NCBI GenBank assembly: GCA_044226395.1
Contig: JBGAHD010000004.1
Span: 591,034 to 655,033 of the forward strand
DNA length: 64,000 bases
Origin: JBGAHD01 sp044226395
GTDB taxonomy: Bacteria; Pseudomonadota; Gammaproteobacteria; Xanthomonadales; Ahniellaceae
Reading direction: 5' to 3'
Shown here: piece after piece, positions 26,995-35,624 of the stretch
How positions within the stretch are numbered: position 1 is the first letter of the stretch
Layout of the letters: each line of letters opens with the position of its first letter
Notes under the pieces: model-generated
Database searches by the model: none
Seen by the model: the letters and a program-made list of their open reading frames with translations, nothing else
Told to the model about the DNA's origin: nothing
Made by a program: the position numbers and the translations under genes

Positions 26995-27492
26995 ATGGCC
27001 ATGAAACTCTCACCCCGTCGCTTGCGTTGGTTGTTCAACATCTGGCCGCCCTTTCTCGCCGCGGGCATTCGCGTGCGCGCGCTTAGCGATGACTGGCGTT
27101 ACGCGCGGGTCGAATTGCGTCGGCATTGGTACAACCAGAACTACGTCGGCACGCATTTCGGCGGCAGCTTGTTCGCGATGACCGATCCCTTCCTGATGAT
27201 TCTGCTGATGGAATGTCTCGGCCGCGATTACCTGGTGTGGGACAAGGCCGCCGAGATCGAATTCATCGCGGCCAAGCGCGAACCGGTGTTCGCCGAGTTC
27301 CGCATCGACGAGGCGCTGCTCGACGAGATTCGCGCGGCCACCGCCGATGGCGAGAAATTGCTGCGCTGGTTCGAAGTGCCCGTGGCCACGGCCGACGGCG
27401 AAGTGGTCGCGCGCGTGCGCAAGCAAGTCTACGTGCGCCGCAAACCGCGCGCGCGACCGGACAAGAGCGAGGCGGCGTCGTCGACGCCGTGA
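26995..27492 (+). CDS. DUF4442 hotdog-fold (thioesterase-like) protein
   Basis: 165 residues. The sequence WYNQNYVGTHFGGSLFAMTDPFLMILLMECLGRDYLVWDKAAEIEFI is characteristic of DUF4442, a hotdog-fold family related to acyl-CoA thioesterases. The glycine-rich turn GTHFGGSLFAM is the start of the long central helix. No substrate can be assigned. The C-terminus is a basic tail (RRKPRARPDKSEAA). It converges on the P-loop kinase gene with only ten bases between the stops. Confidence 0.85.
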   Translation: MAMKLSPRRLRWLFNIWPPFLAAGIRVRALSDDWRYARVELRRHWYNQNYVGTHFGGSLFAMTDPFLMILLMECLGRDYLVWDKAAEIEFIAAKREPVFAEFRIDEALLDEIRAATADGEKLLRWFEVPVATADGEVVARVRKQVYVRRKPRARPDKSEAASSTP

Positions 27493-27502
27493 GCGCGCGC
27501 CG

Positions 27503-28057
27503 CTAGCGCGCGTTCGCCAACTGCGTGCGCACCGCCACCAGGGCCTGTTCCTCGACCACGTCGGCGTCGGCGCTGGCGTCGATCACCACGATCGGCGGCT
27601 GCGGTTTTTCGAAACGCGCCAGCACTTCATCGACCAGATGCGGCGTGCGATCGGCGGCCAGATGATGACCGTCGGCGACATCCCGGGCCACGCGCTGACG
27701 CGCCAGTTCGGGCGAGACATCCAACCACAGGCGCAGCACGCGCGCGCCGTAACGTTCGGCTAGGGTCTGGACGCGGCGGCGATCGCGGCGACGCGAAAAC
27801 GTCATGCCGTCGATCACGCAATGCCGACCCAAGGCCAGATTGACCTCGGTCGCGAGCATGACCGCGCGAAACGCGGCGCGTTTTTCCGTGGGCGTGTAAG
27901 CGCAATCGGGAAACAAAGCGCTACGAATCAAGTCACGACAAACCCGGTGCAAACCGCAACGCTTGACCAGGGCTTCGGCCACGGCGCTCTTGCCGGCGCC
28001 CGGCAGGCCAATCAGCATCACCACCAGCGGCGAACCGCTGTTGTCCTCGCTCGACAT
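27503..28057 (-). CDS. P-loop kinase of the zeta-toxin/AAA_33 type
   Basis: 184 residues. The Walker A motif is LIGLPGAGKS near the N-terminus, followed by VCRDLIRSALFPDCAYTPTEKRAAF, an Asp in VIDGMTFSRRRDRRRV, and a C-terminal LRLWLDVSPELARQRVARD. This pattern fits small AAA_33 kinases that phosphorylate nucleotides, sugars or polynucleotide ends, or the related zeta toxins. No antitoxin gene is adjacent. Start set at the ATG ending at 28057 with GGGGAT upstream; a further ATG 48 bases upstream is possible. Divergent from the protein-kinase gene. Confidence 0.8.
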   Translation of the reverse strand: MSSEDNSGSPLVVMLIGLPGAGKSAVAEALVKRCGLHRVCRDLIRSALFPDCAYTPTEKRAAFRAVMLATEVNLALGRHCVIDGMTFSRRRDRRRVQTLAERYGARVLRLWLDVSPELARQRVARDVADGHHLAADRTPHLVDEVLARFEKPQPPIVVIDASADADVVEEQALVAVRTQLANAR

Positions 28058-28143
28058 CGATCCCCATCCCCTGTCTTGCCCGCCCGACGGCGGCAGCCGA
28101 TACACTACCTGGACCGCCCGTTCCGCACGAGCACCCCTTCTGG

Positions 28144-30315
28144 ATGAACGCCACGAGCGCCAGCATCGAACGCAAACCGGAGATTCCCGGCTATCGCCTG
28201 GAACGCCGGCTCGGCGCGGGCGGCATGGCCGAAGTGTGGCTGGCGACCCAGGTCTCGCTCGAGCGCCTGGTGGCGGTGAAGATTCTTTCGACCGACGGCG
28301 GCATCACCACCGACATGGCCGCGCGCTTCGAGCGCGAGGCGCGCGTCATCGCCAAGCTCGATCATCCGCACATCGTCGGCATCTACGACGTCGGGCGCAT
28401 GACCGACGGGCGCTTGTTTTACTCCATGCCTTATCTCAACAACGGCGATCTGGGTCGGCGCGATCTGCGCTACGCGCCGGTGGAGATTCTGCGCATCCTG
28501 CGCGCCTTGCTCGATGCCCTGGCCTACGCGCACGCGCAAGGCGTGGTGCATCGCGACGTCAAGCCGCAGAACGTGCTGTTTGACAAGAACCAGCGCCCGC
28601 TGCTGGCCGATTTCGGTATCGCGCTCGCGCGCGGCGAAGGCGTGCGCGTGACCAGCCAGCGCCAGACGCTGGGGTCGACCGGCTACATGAGTCCGGAGCA
28701 AGCGCGCTCGGGCGATGTCGATGGTCGCGCTGATTTGTACAGCCTGGGCGTGGTCGCGTACGAGATGCTCACGGGCGAGCTGCCCTATCGCGGCTCCGAC
28801 GCCTTGGCCGTGGCGATCGCGCACGTCGAGGAACCGATTCCGCGCCTGTCGCCGACCTTGCGCGCGTGGCAGGCCTTCATCGATCGCGCGCTGGCCAAGG
28901 TGCCCGATCTACGCTTCGCCACCGCGGCCGAGATGCGCGCGGCGCTCGATCAGGTCGAGCAAGTGCTCGCCGGCATCGCCGAAGCGCCCGCGGACGCGCC
29001 CGCGCCGAATGCCGCGCGCGCGCGACCGTTCAACGGTCGACTGGTCGCTTACGGACTGGCCTTGATCGCGGCGATCGTCGGCGCCTACGCCGGCGTGCGT
29101 TGGTATCAGACCCGCGAAGTCGTCGCCGACACGCCGCCGACCGCGTCACCGGACGTGCGCATCGTCGACGCCGAAGCGCTCGACACCTTGTTGCGCGACG
29201 GTTACGCCGCGCTCAAGCGCGGCGCCACCGTGCTGCCCGAGGACGACAACGCCGCGCAACGCTTCGCCGAGATCCTGCGGCAAGCGCCCGCGCACACCGA
29301 AGCGCGCGTGGGCTTCGATCAAACTCTCGAAGCCGCCGCGCAATCGAGCGAACGCGCCATCGCCGCCGGTCAAGGCGTGCAGGCCGCGCAGTGGTACGAC
29401 GCCACCTACGGCGCGGTGCAGGCCAGCGGCTTGCGCGACTACATCGGTTGGGCGAGCTACGCGATGCGCTTCGAGAAAGCGGTCGAACAAGCGCTGCAAG
29501 GCGCGATCGATCGTCTCGACCGCGGCGTGCTCGAACGCCTGGGCCCGGCCTTCGATCGCGCCTTGATGAATTCACCGGGCTTGGAAGCCTTGCGGCAACG
29601 CGTCGCCGCCCTGCCCGCCGCCGGCAGCATCGTCAACGATCCTTCGGGCGCGCGCGTGGCCTTGATTCCCGCGGTGCGCGACGGCAGTCGCATCGAGCAC
29701 GCCTTCGCGCTGGGCGTGACCGAAGTCACGCGCGCCGAATACGCCGAATTCGCGCGCGCGACGCGGCGCGAATCGGCGCGCTGTCGCGACAACTCCGGTC
29801 CCATCGCGCTGCTGCGTCGACGCGATTGGGAAAACCCCGGCATCGATCAAGGCCCCACCGAACCCGTGATCTGCGTCAGCGGCGACGACGCGCGCGCCTA
29901 CGCCGCATGGCTGGCCAAGCGCAGCGGCCTGCCCTATCGCCTGCCCACGCGCGCCGAATGGCGACACGCCGCCGCCGGCATCGGCGAGCAAGCATGCAAG
30001 GTCGGCAATCTCCTCGATCAACGCACCGAGCGCGCGTTCTCCATGACCTCGCGCTACGAATGCGATGACGGCTACGTGCGCACCGCGCCGGTCGGCCGCT
30101 TCCCCGCCAATGTCTTCAACCTGCGCGACCTCGCCGGCAACGTCAGCGAGTGGCTCGGCGAATGCGCCGAAGACAACTGCGCGCGCCGCTTCGTCGCCGG
30201 CTCGTCCTACCGCGACGGCCCCGACCTGCCAGTGCTCGGCGCGGTGCAATCGCGCGAAGACGACGCCGCGAGCACGAGCATCGGGTTTCGGGTGGCGCGG
30301 GATTTGAGTTTTTAA
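28144..30315 (+). CDS. Membrane Ser/Thr protein kinase fused to a formylglycine-generating-enzyme-like domain
   Basis: 723 residues. The N-terminal Hanks-type kinase (about 16-280) has the glycine loop GAGGMAEV (24-31), catalytic Lys46, HRDVKPQN (His136, Asp138) and DFG (157-159), plus STGYMSPEQ in the activation segment. All catalytic residues are present. A single membrane helix follows (about 301-318, YGLALIAAIVGAYAGV), then a periplasmic helical linker. The last domain (about 514-720) is of the FGE/SUMF1 type, with LGVTEVTRAEYAEFARA, YRLPTRAEWRHAAAG, LAGNVSEWLGEC and GFRVARDL. Such C-terminal domains often act as binding or sensing modules. Probably a transmembrane receptor kinase. Confidence 0.92.
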   Translation: MNATSASIERKPEIPGYRLERRLGAGGMAEVWLATQVSLERLVAVKILSTDGGITTDMAARFEREARVIAKLDHPHIVGIYDVGRMTDGRLFYSMPYLNNGDLGRRDLRYAPVEILRILRALLDALAYAHAQGVVHRDVKPQNVLFDKNQRPLLADFGIALARGEGVRVTSQRQTLGSTGYMSPEQARSGDVDGRADLYSLGVVAYEMLTGELPYRGSDALAVAIAHVEEPIPRLSPTLRAWQAFIDRALAKVPDLRFATAAEMRAALDQVEQVLAGIAEAPADAPAPNAARARPFNGRLVAYGLALIAAIVGAYAGVRWYQTREVVADTPPTASPDVRIVDAEALDTLLRDGYAALKRGATVLPEDDNAAQRFAEILRQAPAHTEARVGFDQTLEAAAQSSERAIAAGQGVQAAQWYDATYGAVQASGLRDYIGWASYAMRFEKAVEQALQGAIDRLDRGVLERLGPAFDRALMNSPGLEALRQRVAALPAAGSIVNDPSGARVALIPAVRDGSRIEHAFALGVTEVTRAEYAEFARATRRESARCRDNSGPIALLRRRDWENPGIDQGPTEPVICVSGDDARAYAAWLAKRSGLPYRLPTRAEWRHAAAGIGEQACKVGNLLDQRTERAFSMTSRYECDDGYVRTAPVGRFPANVFNLRDLAGNVSEWLGECAEDNCARRFVAGSSYRDGPDLPVLGAVQSREDDAASTSIGFRVARDLSF

Positions 30316-30346
30316 GTCCGACGCGCGCAGTCACTCAGCTCGTACT

Positions 30347-31681
30347 TCAACGCAGGCTCGTGTTGACCACTGGCCGATGCGTGTAAAAGGCCACGGCCGC
30401 GAGCCCGCCTTCGGACACGGTCACTGAAAAACCTTCGCCATTGCGCGCGTCGCCGCCGTACCACACGCCATTCATCCAATCGTGGGTGGTGGTCTCCGCG
30501 AAGCCGGTGGCTTCGCATTGCGTGGTGAAGCGCGTGCCGAGCAGCAGGCGAATGGGATAGCCGCCGGTGCCGAAGCCCGCGGCATTGGCGCCGGTGGAAT
30601 CCCAGCTCACTTGACCCGTCGTGCAGGAGTCGAAGGCGATGCGCACGCTGCCCCAGCGCGCGTTGCGAATGTCGGCGGGATTGAACGCGGCGCCGAAGGC
30701 CGTGCCCGTGGCCGAGGTCATTTCCGCCTGCACGATCTTGTTGGCGATGGTGCCGGCGCCGACGATCCAATACTGCGTGCCGACTTGCGTGACGGTGTCG
30801 GTGGCGTTGGCGATGCTGATCGCGAAGGTCGCGCCCGAAAGTCCACCGGTGCCGCTCGCGCCGATCAGGCCCAGAAACTGGCCTTGCGCGCTCACGCGAA
30901 TGGCGGAGTCGCCTTCGGCCACCAGCAGATTGCCGTCGGGCAACCAGCTCATGCCCGTGGGCTGGCCGAGGTTTTCGGCGAACACGCCGATGAAGGCGCC
31001 CGTGGTGCCGTAACGCAGGATCTTGCCCGAGCCTTCGCTGCTCACGAGCATGTTGCCATTGGCTTCGAACACGATGCCGCGCGGACGGAACAAACCGCCA
31101 GCCGCGCGCGCGACGAAGATGCTGGCCTGCTGCGAGTTCGGATCCCAGGCGACGATGGTGTTGGCGTCGTACGCGGGAATGTACAGACGACCATCGGGAC
31201 CGAAGGACATGCCATTGTCGGGACCATTGAGGCCGGCCGCGCCGGCGGCGACGACCGTGGCCTTGAGCGCGCCGGTCTGACGATCGTAGCGACGCACTGA
31301 GTCGCCCTCGTAACCGCCGACGTAGACATCGCCGTCGGGACCGAAGGCCATGCCGGTCGGGTTGAAGCCCGTGCCGGTGTTGATGAAGCTGTCCTGGAAG
31401 GCGAGCGTCGATGCGTTGTAGCGCAGGATCTGGCCATTGCCTTCGCTGACCACGTACAGCAGACCATCGGGACCGATGCGCATGGCCTGCGGGCCGACGA
31501 TGTGGTTGCCGCTGTCGAGCGTGCGTTCGAAGGTGCCCGTGCAGGCGTCGAAGACGCTGACGCTGTTGCTGAAGTAGCCGCCGATCAGGATGCGTTGCGC
31601 GCACGCGGCCTCCGCGGTCGAGGCGAGGGCGAGCAGCGCGAGGGTCGGCAGGGCCGGGAGGAGGGACTTCAGTCGCGACAT
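30347..31681 (-). CDS. Secreted NHL-repeat beta-propeller protein
   Basis: 444 residues. Start at the ATG ending at 31681 with GGAG upstream; the longer open frame reaches far into the divergent gene and is spurious. A signal peptide ends at TAEAAC (about 26). Five or six NHL/SMP-30-like blades follow, each with a phrase like GPDGLLYVVSEGNGQILRY or GFNPTGMAFGPDGDVYV (about 30-330). The C-terminal 100 residues form a separate domain ending NGVWYGGDARNGEGFSVTV. Ligand unknown. Its promoter region faces the ToxR-like regulator gene across about 150 bp, so that regulator is a plausible controller. Confidence 0.85.
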   Translation of the reverse strand: MSRLKSLLPALPTLALLALASTAEAACAQRILIGGYFSNSVSVFDACTGTFERTLDSGNHIVGPQAMRIGPDGLLYVVSEGNGQILRYNASTLAFQDSFINTGTGFNPTGMAFGPDGDVYVGGYEGDSVRRYDRQTGALKATVVAAGAAGLNGPDNGMSFGPDGRLYIPAYDANTIVAWDPNSQQASIFVARAAGGLFRPRGIVFEANGNMLVSSEGSGKILRYGTTGAFIGVFAENLGQPTGMSWLPDGNLLVAEGDSAIRVSAQGQFLGLIGASGTGGLSGATFAISIANATDTVTQVGTQYWIVGAGTIANKIVQAEMTSATGTAFGAAFNPADIRNARWGSVRIAFDSCTTGQVSWDSTGANAAGFGTGGYPIRLLLGTRFTTQCEATGFAETTTHDWMNGVWYGGDARNGEGFSVTVSEGGLAAVAFYTHRPVVNTSLR

Positions 31682-31729
31682 GGATCGACTCCGGTTTCGA
31701 GGGGCGGCCAGGGTGCCGGGGGCGATTGA

Positions 31730-31738
31730 TGGGTGTCC
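31730..31738 (-). repeat. Single GGACACCCA repeat copy in a divergent promoter region
   Basis: TGGGTGTCC on the plus strand, in the 152-bp gap between the NHL-propeller gene and the ToxR-like gene. With flanks it shares 15 identical bases (ACTTCGGGACACCCA, reverse-complemented) with the coding copy at 32246-32260. Confidence 0.8.
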
Positions 31739-31833
31739 CGAAGTCGGGTTCCTTTTTTTCTCCGTTCGTGGCGAGGTAGCTGCAAGCGCTTGATGGGCTT
31801 GGCAAGTCGCGCGCGCTGGGGCAAGGTGAGGCG

Positions 31834-34068
31834 ATGAGCGAATGGCCGCGCGCACGACTTCGAATCGGCGAGTTCGACTTCGATACCTCGAGCTTCGAAC
31901 TGCATCGCGCCGGCGTGACCCAGCGCCTGCCCCATCGCCTGGGCGGCTTGTTGTGGCGTCTGGCGCGCGCGCCGGGCGAAGTGCTCGGTCGCGACACCTT
32001 GATCGCCGACGTCTGGTCCGGCCGCGCCACCGACGACGTGCTCTCGCGCGCGGTCGCCGACCTGCGCCGCTTCCTCGCCGACGATTCCCGCCAGGCGCGT
32101 TACATCGAGACCGTGCCGAAGATTGGCTATCGCCTGATCGCCCCGGTGCGCGACCTCGCCGAATCGAGGACACCCATCGATTCCAGGACACCCCTCGAAG
32201 CGAACTCCGATTCGGGGACACCCATCGAATCCGGAACCACCCGCAACTTCGGGACACCCACGGATCTGGGTCTCGATTCCAGGACACCCACGGATCGACG
32301 CCAGCCCAAGCCGCGCCAATCCAGGACACCCACCAAACGCCAACTCGCGCTCGCCATCGGCCTGACCCTGCTGGCCTCGCTCGCCGCGTGGCGCTGGTCG
32401 ACCTCCGATTCGCCACGCACCGACCCCAGCCCCCTCGGCCTCTCACCACAACGCCTCACCACCGAACGTCCGCTCACCGCCGACCCCGGCTGGGAACTCC
32501 ACCCCAGCCTGTCGCCCGACGGCAGCCTCGTCGCCTTCGCGCGCATGGACAAGTTCGGCGCGAGCAGCACCCTGGTCGCGCGCTACGTCGACGGCAGTTC
32601 CGAACGCGAGTACGCCGAGCCCGCCGGCTGGAATCTGCATCCCGCATTCTCGCCACGCGGTCAGCAACTGGCCTTCATCCACGTCGGCGCCGACGGCGAT
32701 TGCGAAGTGCGCCTGCGCCCCGTGCATGGCGATCCTTCCGTCGTGGTCGGTCGCTGCGCGGGACTCAACACCGCCGTCGCCTGGCGCGCGGACGGCGAGG
32801 CGCTGACCTTCACCGCGCCCGCGGACGACGATCACGATCCCGGCCTTGTCGAACTCACGCTCGCCACGCGCGCGATCGAGCCGCTCACCCAACCGGCGCG
32901 CGGCGCCGGGCCCGACAGCGATCCGCAGTACGTGCCCGGCGGCGACGAGATCAGCTTCGCGCGCGGCACCGGCAGCGACGCGCGCCTGCTCGCCGTCACG
33001 CGCGACGACGCGCATCGCGAACGCACGCTGTTCGGCGGCGGCAATCTGATCCAGGGCCACGCGTGGAGCGCCGACGGCGCGCAAATCATCATGGCCACCG
33101 ACTGGCCCGGCTATCGCGCGCTGATCGGCATCGATCCGCGCACGCTCGTGGGCAACACGCTCGGCGCGCGCGGCGCGCGCAGTCCCACGACCAACGCGCG
33201 CGGCGACTGGGCCTACGAGATCGCGCGTTACGACGCCAATATTCATCGCGTCGATTTTCGCGACGACTCGGTCGACGAACACGCGCTCGTCGCCAGCACG
33301 CGCTACGACGCTTCGATCGCGCTGTCGCCCGATGGTCGACGTCTCGCCTTCGTCAGCACGCGTCTCGATCACGAATCCATCTGGATCGTCGACACCGCCG
33401 GCGGCGACGCGGTGCGCGCGCCACTGCCCGACACCGGTCGCTGGGTGCGCCCCGCGTGGTCGCCCACGGGCGATGCGCTGCTGGTCACGCGCTATCTCGA
33501 CGACATCACCACCGCGCATCGCCTCGACCTAGCCAGCGGCCGCGCGCGCGAACTCACCGCGCTGGGCCGCGCGTTCTACGCGCAATATCTCGAAGACGGC
33601 GAACGCTTCGTGTTCGCGCGACTCGAAGCCACGGGCTATCGCCTCTTTCTCGCGCCGGCCGACGGCTCGGTCGAACCCGAAGCGCTCGACATCGCTGGCG
33701 CCGTCGGCGAGTTCTACGCCGGCGATCACTGGCTCGCCTGGCAGCGTCGCGACGACAACACGCTCGCGGTCTACGATCTGCGTCGTCGCGCGCTGACGCC
33801 CTTGCCCGATGACTGGGCCACCGCGCGCCCCGAGGACTGGCGCTTGCAAGGTCATCGCCTCTACCGCATCGTCGACGACGAAGGTCAAGCTCCGCGCCTG
33901 CGGCGCCTCGATCTCGAAGACGGCCAGACCCACGAGTGGCCCGCGCGCGCCACGCGCGCGACGGCGCCCGCGCTCGCGGTGGCGCCGGACGAAAGCTTCG
34001 CGCTGTTCGCCAGCCTCGACGATCTCGAGGTCGATCTGATGTGGGTGCCCGCCGCGCGCTCGCCCTGA
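31834..34068 (+). CDS. ToxR/CadC-like membrane transcriptional regulator with repeat-expanded linker and beta-propeller
   Basis: 744 residues. The N-terminal OmpR/PhoB winged helix (about 8-105) contains GRDTLIADVWSGRATDDVLSRAVADLRRFL and ETVPKIGYRL. A linker (108-168) carries six in-frame (R/G)-T-P motifs encoded by the GGACACCCA 9-mer. A membrane helix (171-186, LALAIGLTLLASLAAW) follows, then a large periplasmic TolB/WD40-like beta-propeller (about 200-740; SLSPDGSLVAFARMD, ALSPDGRRLAFVST). The layout is that of CadC/ToxR-type one-component regulators, which sense outside the membrane and bind DNA inside. The likely target is its own promoter or the divergent NHL gene (inference). Confidence 0.88.
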   Translation: MSEWPRARLRIGEFDFDTSSFELHRAGVTQRLPHRLGGLLWRLARAPGEVLGRDTLIADVWSGRATDDVLSRAVADLRRFLADDSRQARYIETVPKIGYRLIAPVRDLAESRTPIDSRTPLEANSDSGTPIESGTTRNFGTPTDLGLDSRTPTDRRQPKPRQSRTPTKRQLALAIGLTLLASLAAWRWSTSDSPRTDPSPLGLSPQRLTTERPLTADPGWELHPSLSPDGSLVAFARMDKFGASSTLVARYVDGSSEREYAEPAGWNLHPAFSPRGQQLAFIHVGADGDCEVRLRPVHGDPSVVVGRCAGLNTAVAWRADGEALTFTAPADDDHDPGLVELTLATRAIEPLTQPARGAGPDSDPQYVPGGDEISFARGTGSDARLLAVTRDDAHRERTLFGGGNLIQGHAWSADGAQIIMATDWPGYRALIGIDPRTLVGNTLGARGARSPTTNARGDWAYEIARYDANIHRVDFRDDSVDEHALVASTRYDASIALSPDGRRLAFVSTRLDHESIWIVDTAGGDAVRAPLPDTGRWVRPAWSPTGDALLVTRYLDDITTAHRLDLASGRARELTALGRAFYAQYLEDGERFVFARLEATGYRLFLAPADGSVEPEALDIAGAVGEFYAGDHWLAWQRRDDNTLAVYDLRRRALTPLPDDWATARPEDWRLQGHRLYRIVDDEGQAPRLRRLDLEDGQTHEWPARATRATAPALAVAPDESFALFASLDDLEVDLMWVPAARSP
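32168..32332 (+). repeat. In-frame GGACACCCA repeats inside the regulator linker
   Basis: Exact 9-mers at 32168, 32216, 32252, 32282 and 32324, plus a one-base variant at 32186. All lie in the same reading phase, giving R/G-T-P at residues 112, 118, 128, 140, 150 and 164. AATCGAGGACACCCAT (32162-32177) is identical over 16 bases to the intergenic copy at 8705-8720. Confidence 0.92.
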
Positions 34069-34099
34069 CGCCGACGCGCCGACCCGCTACCATCGCGCC

Positions 34100-34762
34100 A
34101 TGGATCGCCATCACCTGCATCTGCAACGCTATCTGTTCACCGGCGTGCTGACCTTGCTGCCGTTGTGGTTGACCTGGGTCGTGTTCAAGTTCGTGTTCAA
34201 TCTGCTCTCGGGCCTGTCGGCGCCGTGGATTCAGGCGATCGCGGGCACCTTGGCCAGTCATTTCCCGCGCGCCTTCGGCTGGTTGCAGGCGATGTGGGTG
34301 CAAAGTCTCGTCGCGCTGGCGATCACCATCATCGTGATTTATCTGGTCGGCTTCGCCGTGCATCGCGTCGTGGGTCAACGCGCGCTGGCCTGGCTCGAAG
34401 GCGTGATCGCGCGCATTCCGCTGGTGCAGTCGATTTATGGCGGCACCAAGAAACTCGTCGAGCTGATGCAGAACAAGCCCGATGGCACGCAGCGCGTGGT
34501 GTTGATCGATTTTCCGAACGACGGCATGAAGGCCGTGGGCCTGGTCACGCGCATCATCCGCGACGAGACCGATGGCACCGAATACGCCGCGGTCTACGTG
34601 CCGACCACGCCGATCCCCACTTCGGGCTATCTCGAAATCGTGCCGCTCGATCGCGTGATTCCGACCGACTGGACCATGGATCAAGCCATGGCCTTCATCA
34701 TCTCCGGCGGCGCGGTCGCGCCCGACCGGTTCCGCGTGCCCTCGCCCAAGCCGACGCTCTGA
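34100..34762 (+). CDS. DUF502 inner-membrane protein
   Basis: 220 residues. Two N-terminal membrane helices (YLFTGVLTLLPLWLTWVVFKFVFNLL and VALAITIIVIYLVGFAVHRVVG) are followed by the family blocks RIPLVQSIYGGTKKLVE, VVLIDFPNDGMKAVGLVTR and VYVPTTPIPTSGYLEIVP. DUF502 proteins are widespread membrane proteins of unknown function. The queuosine-precursor transporter gene starts nine bases after its stop, so the two are co-transcribed. Confidence 0.93.
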   Translation: MDRHHLHLQRYLFTGVLTLLPLWLTWVVFKFVFNLLSGLSAPWIQAIAGTLASHFPRAFGWLQAMWVQSLVALAITIIVIYLVGFAVHRVVGQRALAWLEGVIARIPLVQSIYGGTKKLVELMQNKPDGTQRVVLIDFPNDGMKAVGLVTRIIRDETDGTEYAAVYVPTTPIPTSGYLEIVPLDRVIPTDWTMDQAMAFIISGGAVAPDRFRVPSPKPTL

Positions 34763-34771
34763 GGACTCTTC

Positions 34772-35542
34772 ATGCCCTTTCATGATTCACCGCGCGCGCA
34801 GCGGTTGTTCGTGGTGCTCACCGGCATCTTCGTCGCCAGCGCCTTGATGGCCGAGTTCATCGGCGTGAAGATTTTCGCGCTGGAAACCACGCTCGGCATC
34901 GATCCGTTCAACTGGAATCTGTTCGGGCAAACGGGCTCGCTCAACTTCACCGCGGGCGTGTTGCTGTGGCCGGTCGTGTTCATCATGACCGACGTCATCA
35001 ACGAGTACTTCGGCCGCCGCGGCGTGCGCCTGATCAGTTGGCTCACGGTGGGCTTGATCGCGTACGCGTTTCTGTTTGCTTACATCGCCATTGTGCTGTC
35101 GCCCGCGCCGTGGTGGATCAAGGCCGGCGAGAACCAGGGCGTGGCCGACATGCAGGCCTCGTTCGCGGCGATCTTCGGTCAGGGGCTGTGGACGATTGGT
35201 GGTTCGATCGCGGCCTTCCTGATCGGTCAGTTGATCGACGTGTGGATCTATCACCGCGTGCGCCGCGTCACCGGCGAGAAGCGCGTGTGGCTGCGCGCCA
35301 CCGGGTCGACCTTGGTCTCGCAATTGGTCGACAGCTTCGTGGTGCTCTACATCGCCTTCGTGCTGGGGCCACAGCATTGGCCGCTGTCGTTGTTCTTCGC
35401 CGTGGCCACCGTGAACTACATCTACAAGTCCCTGGTCGCCGTGGCTTCGACGCCGCTGATCTACCTCGGTCACGGCCTGATCGATCGCTACCTGGGCGCG
35501 CGCACCGCCGAGGAACTCAAGCAAGCCGCCGCGCGCGGCTGA
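34772..35542 (+). CDS. Queuosine precursor transporter (YhhQ family)
   Basis: 256 residues with about six membrane helices. Family signatures are ALMAEFIGVKIF, the TDVINEYFGRRGVR motif and the late block TLVSQLVDSFVVLYIAFVLGP. YhhQ/QueT-type transporters import queuosine precursors (preQ0/preQ1) for tRNA modification. The version here has an extended loop (SPAPWWIKAGENQGVADMQ). AGGA lies upstream of the ATG. It overlaps nothing and is followed by the DUF885 gene after 82 bp. Confidence 0.9.
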   Translation: MPFHDSPRAQRLFVVLTGIFVASALMAEFIGVKIFALETTLGIDPFNWNLFGQTGSLNFTAGVLLWPVVFIMTDVINEYFGRRGVRLISWLTVGLIAYAFLFAYIAIVLSPAPWWIKAGENQGVADMQASFAAIFGQGLWTIGGSIAAFLIGQLIDVWIYHRVRRVTGEKRVWLRATGSTLVSQLVDSFVVLYIAFVLGPQHWPLSLFFAVATVNYIYKSLVAVASTPLIYLGHGLIDRYLGARTAEELKQAAARG

Positions 35543-35624
35543 TTTTCGGCGCGCCCCTGACCACCGGCACATGGGCCGGTGGCGGCGCGCGCCTAAGGTG
35601 GGCGGATTACCCCGGGAGTCCGTC

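Noticed and set aside
27503..28057. Zeta-type toxin of a toxin-antitoxin pair
   Set aside because: The fold is compatible, but no small antitoxin gene is adjacent and the gene is flanked by host-composition genes; a housekeeping small-molecule kinase is likelier.
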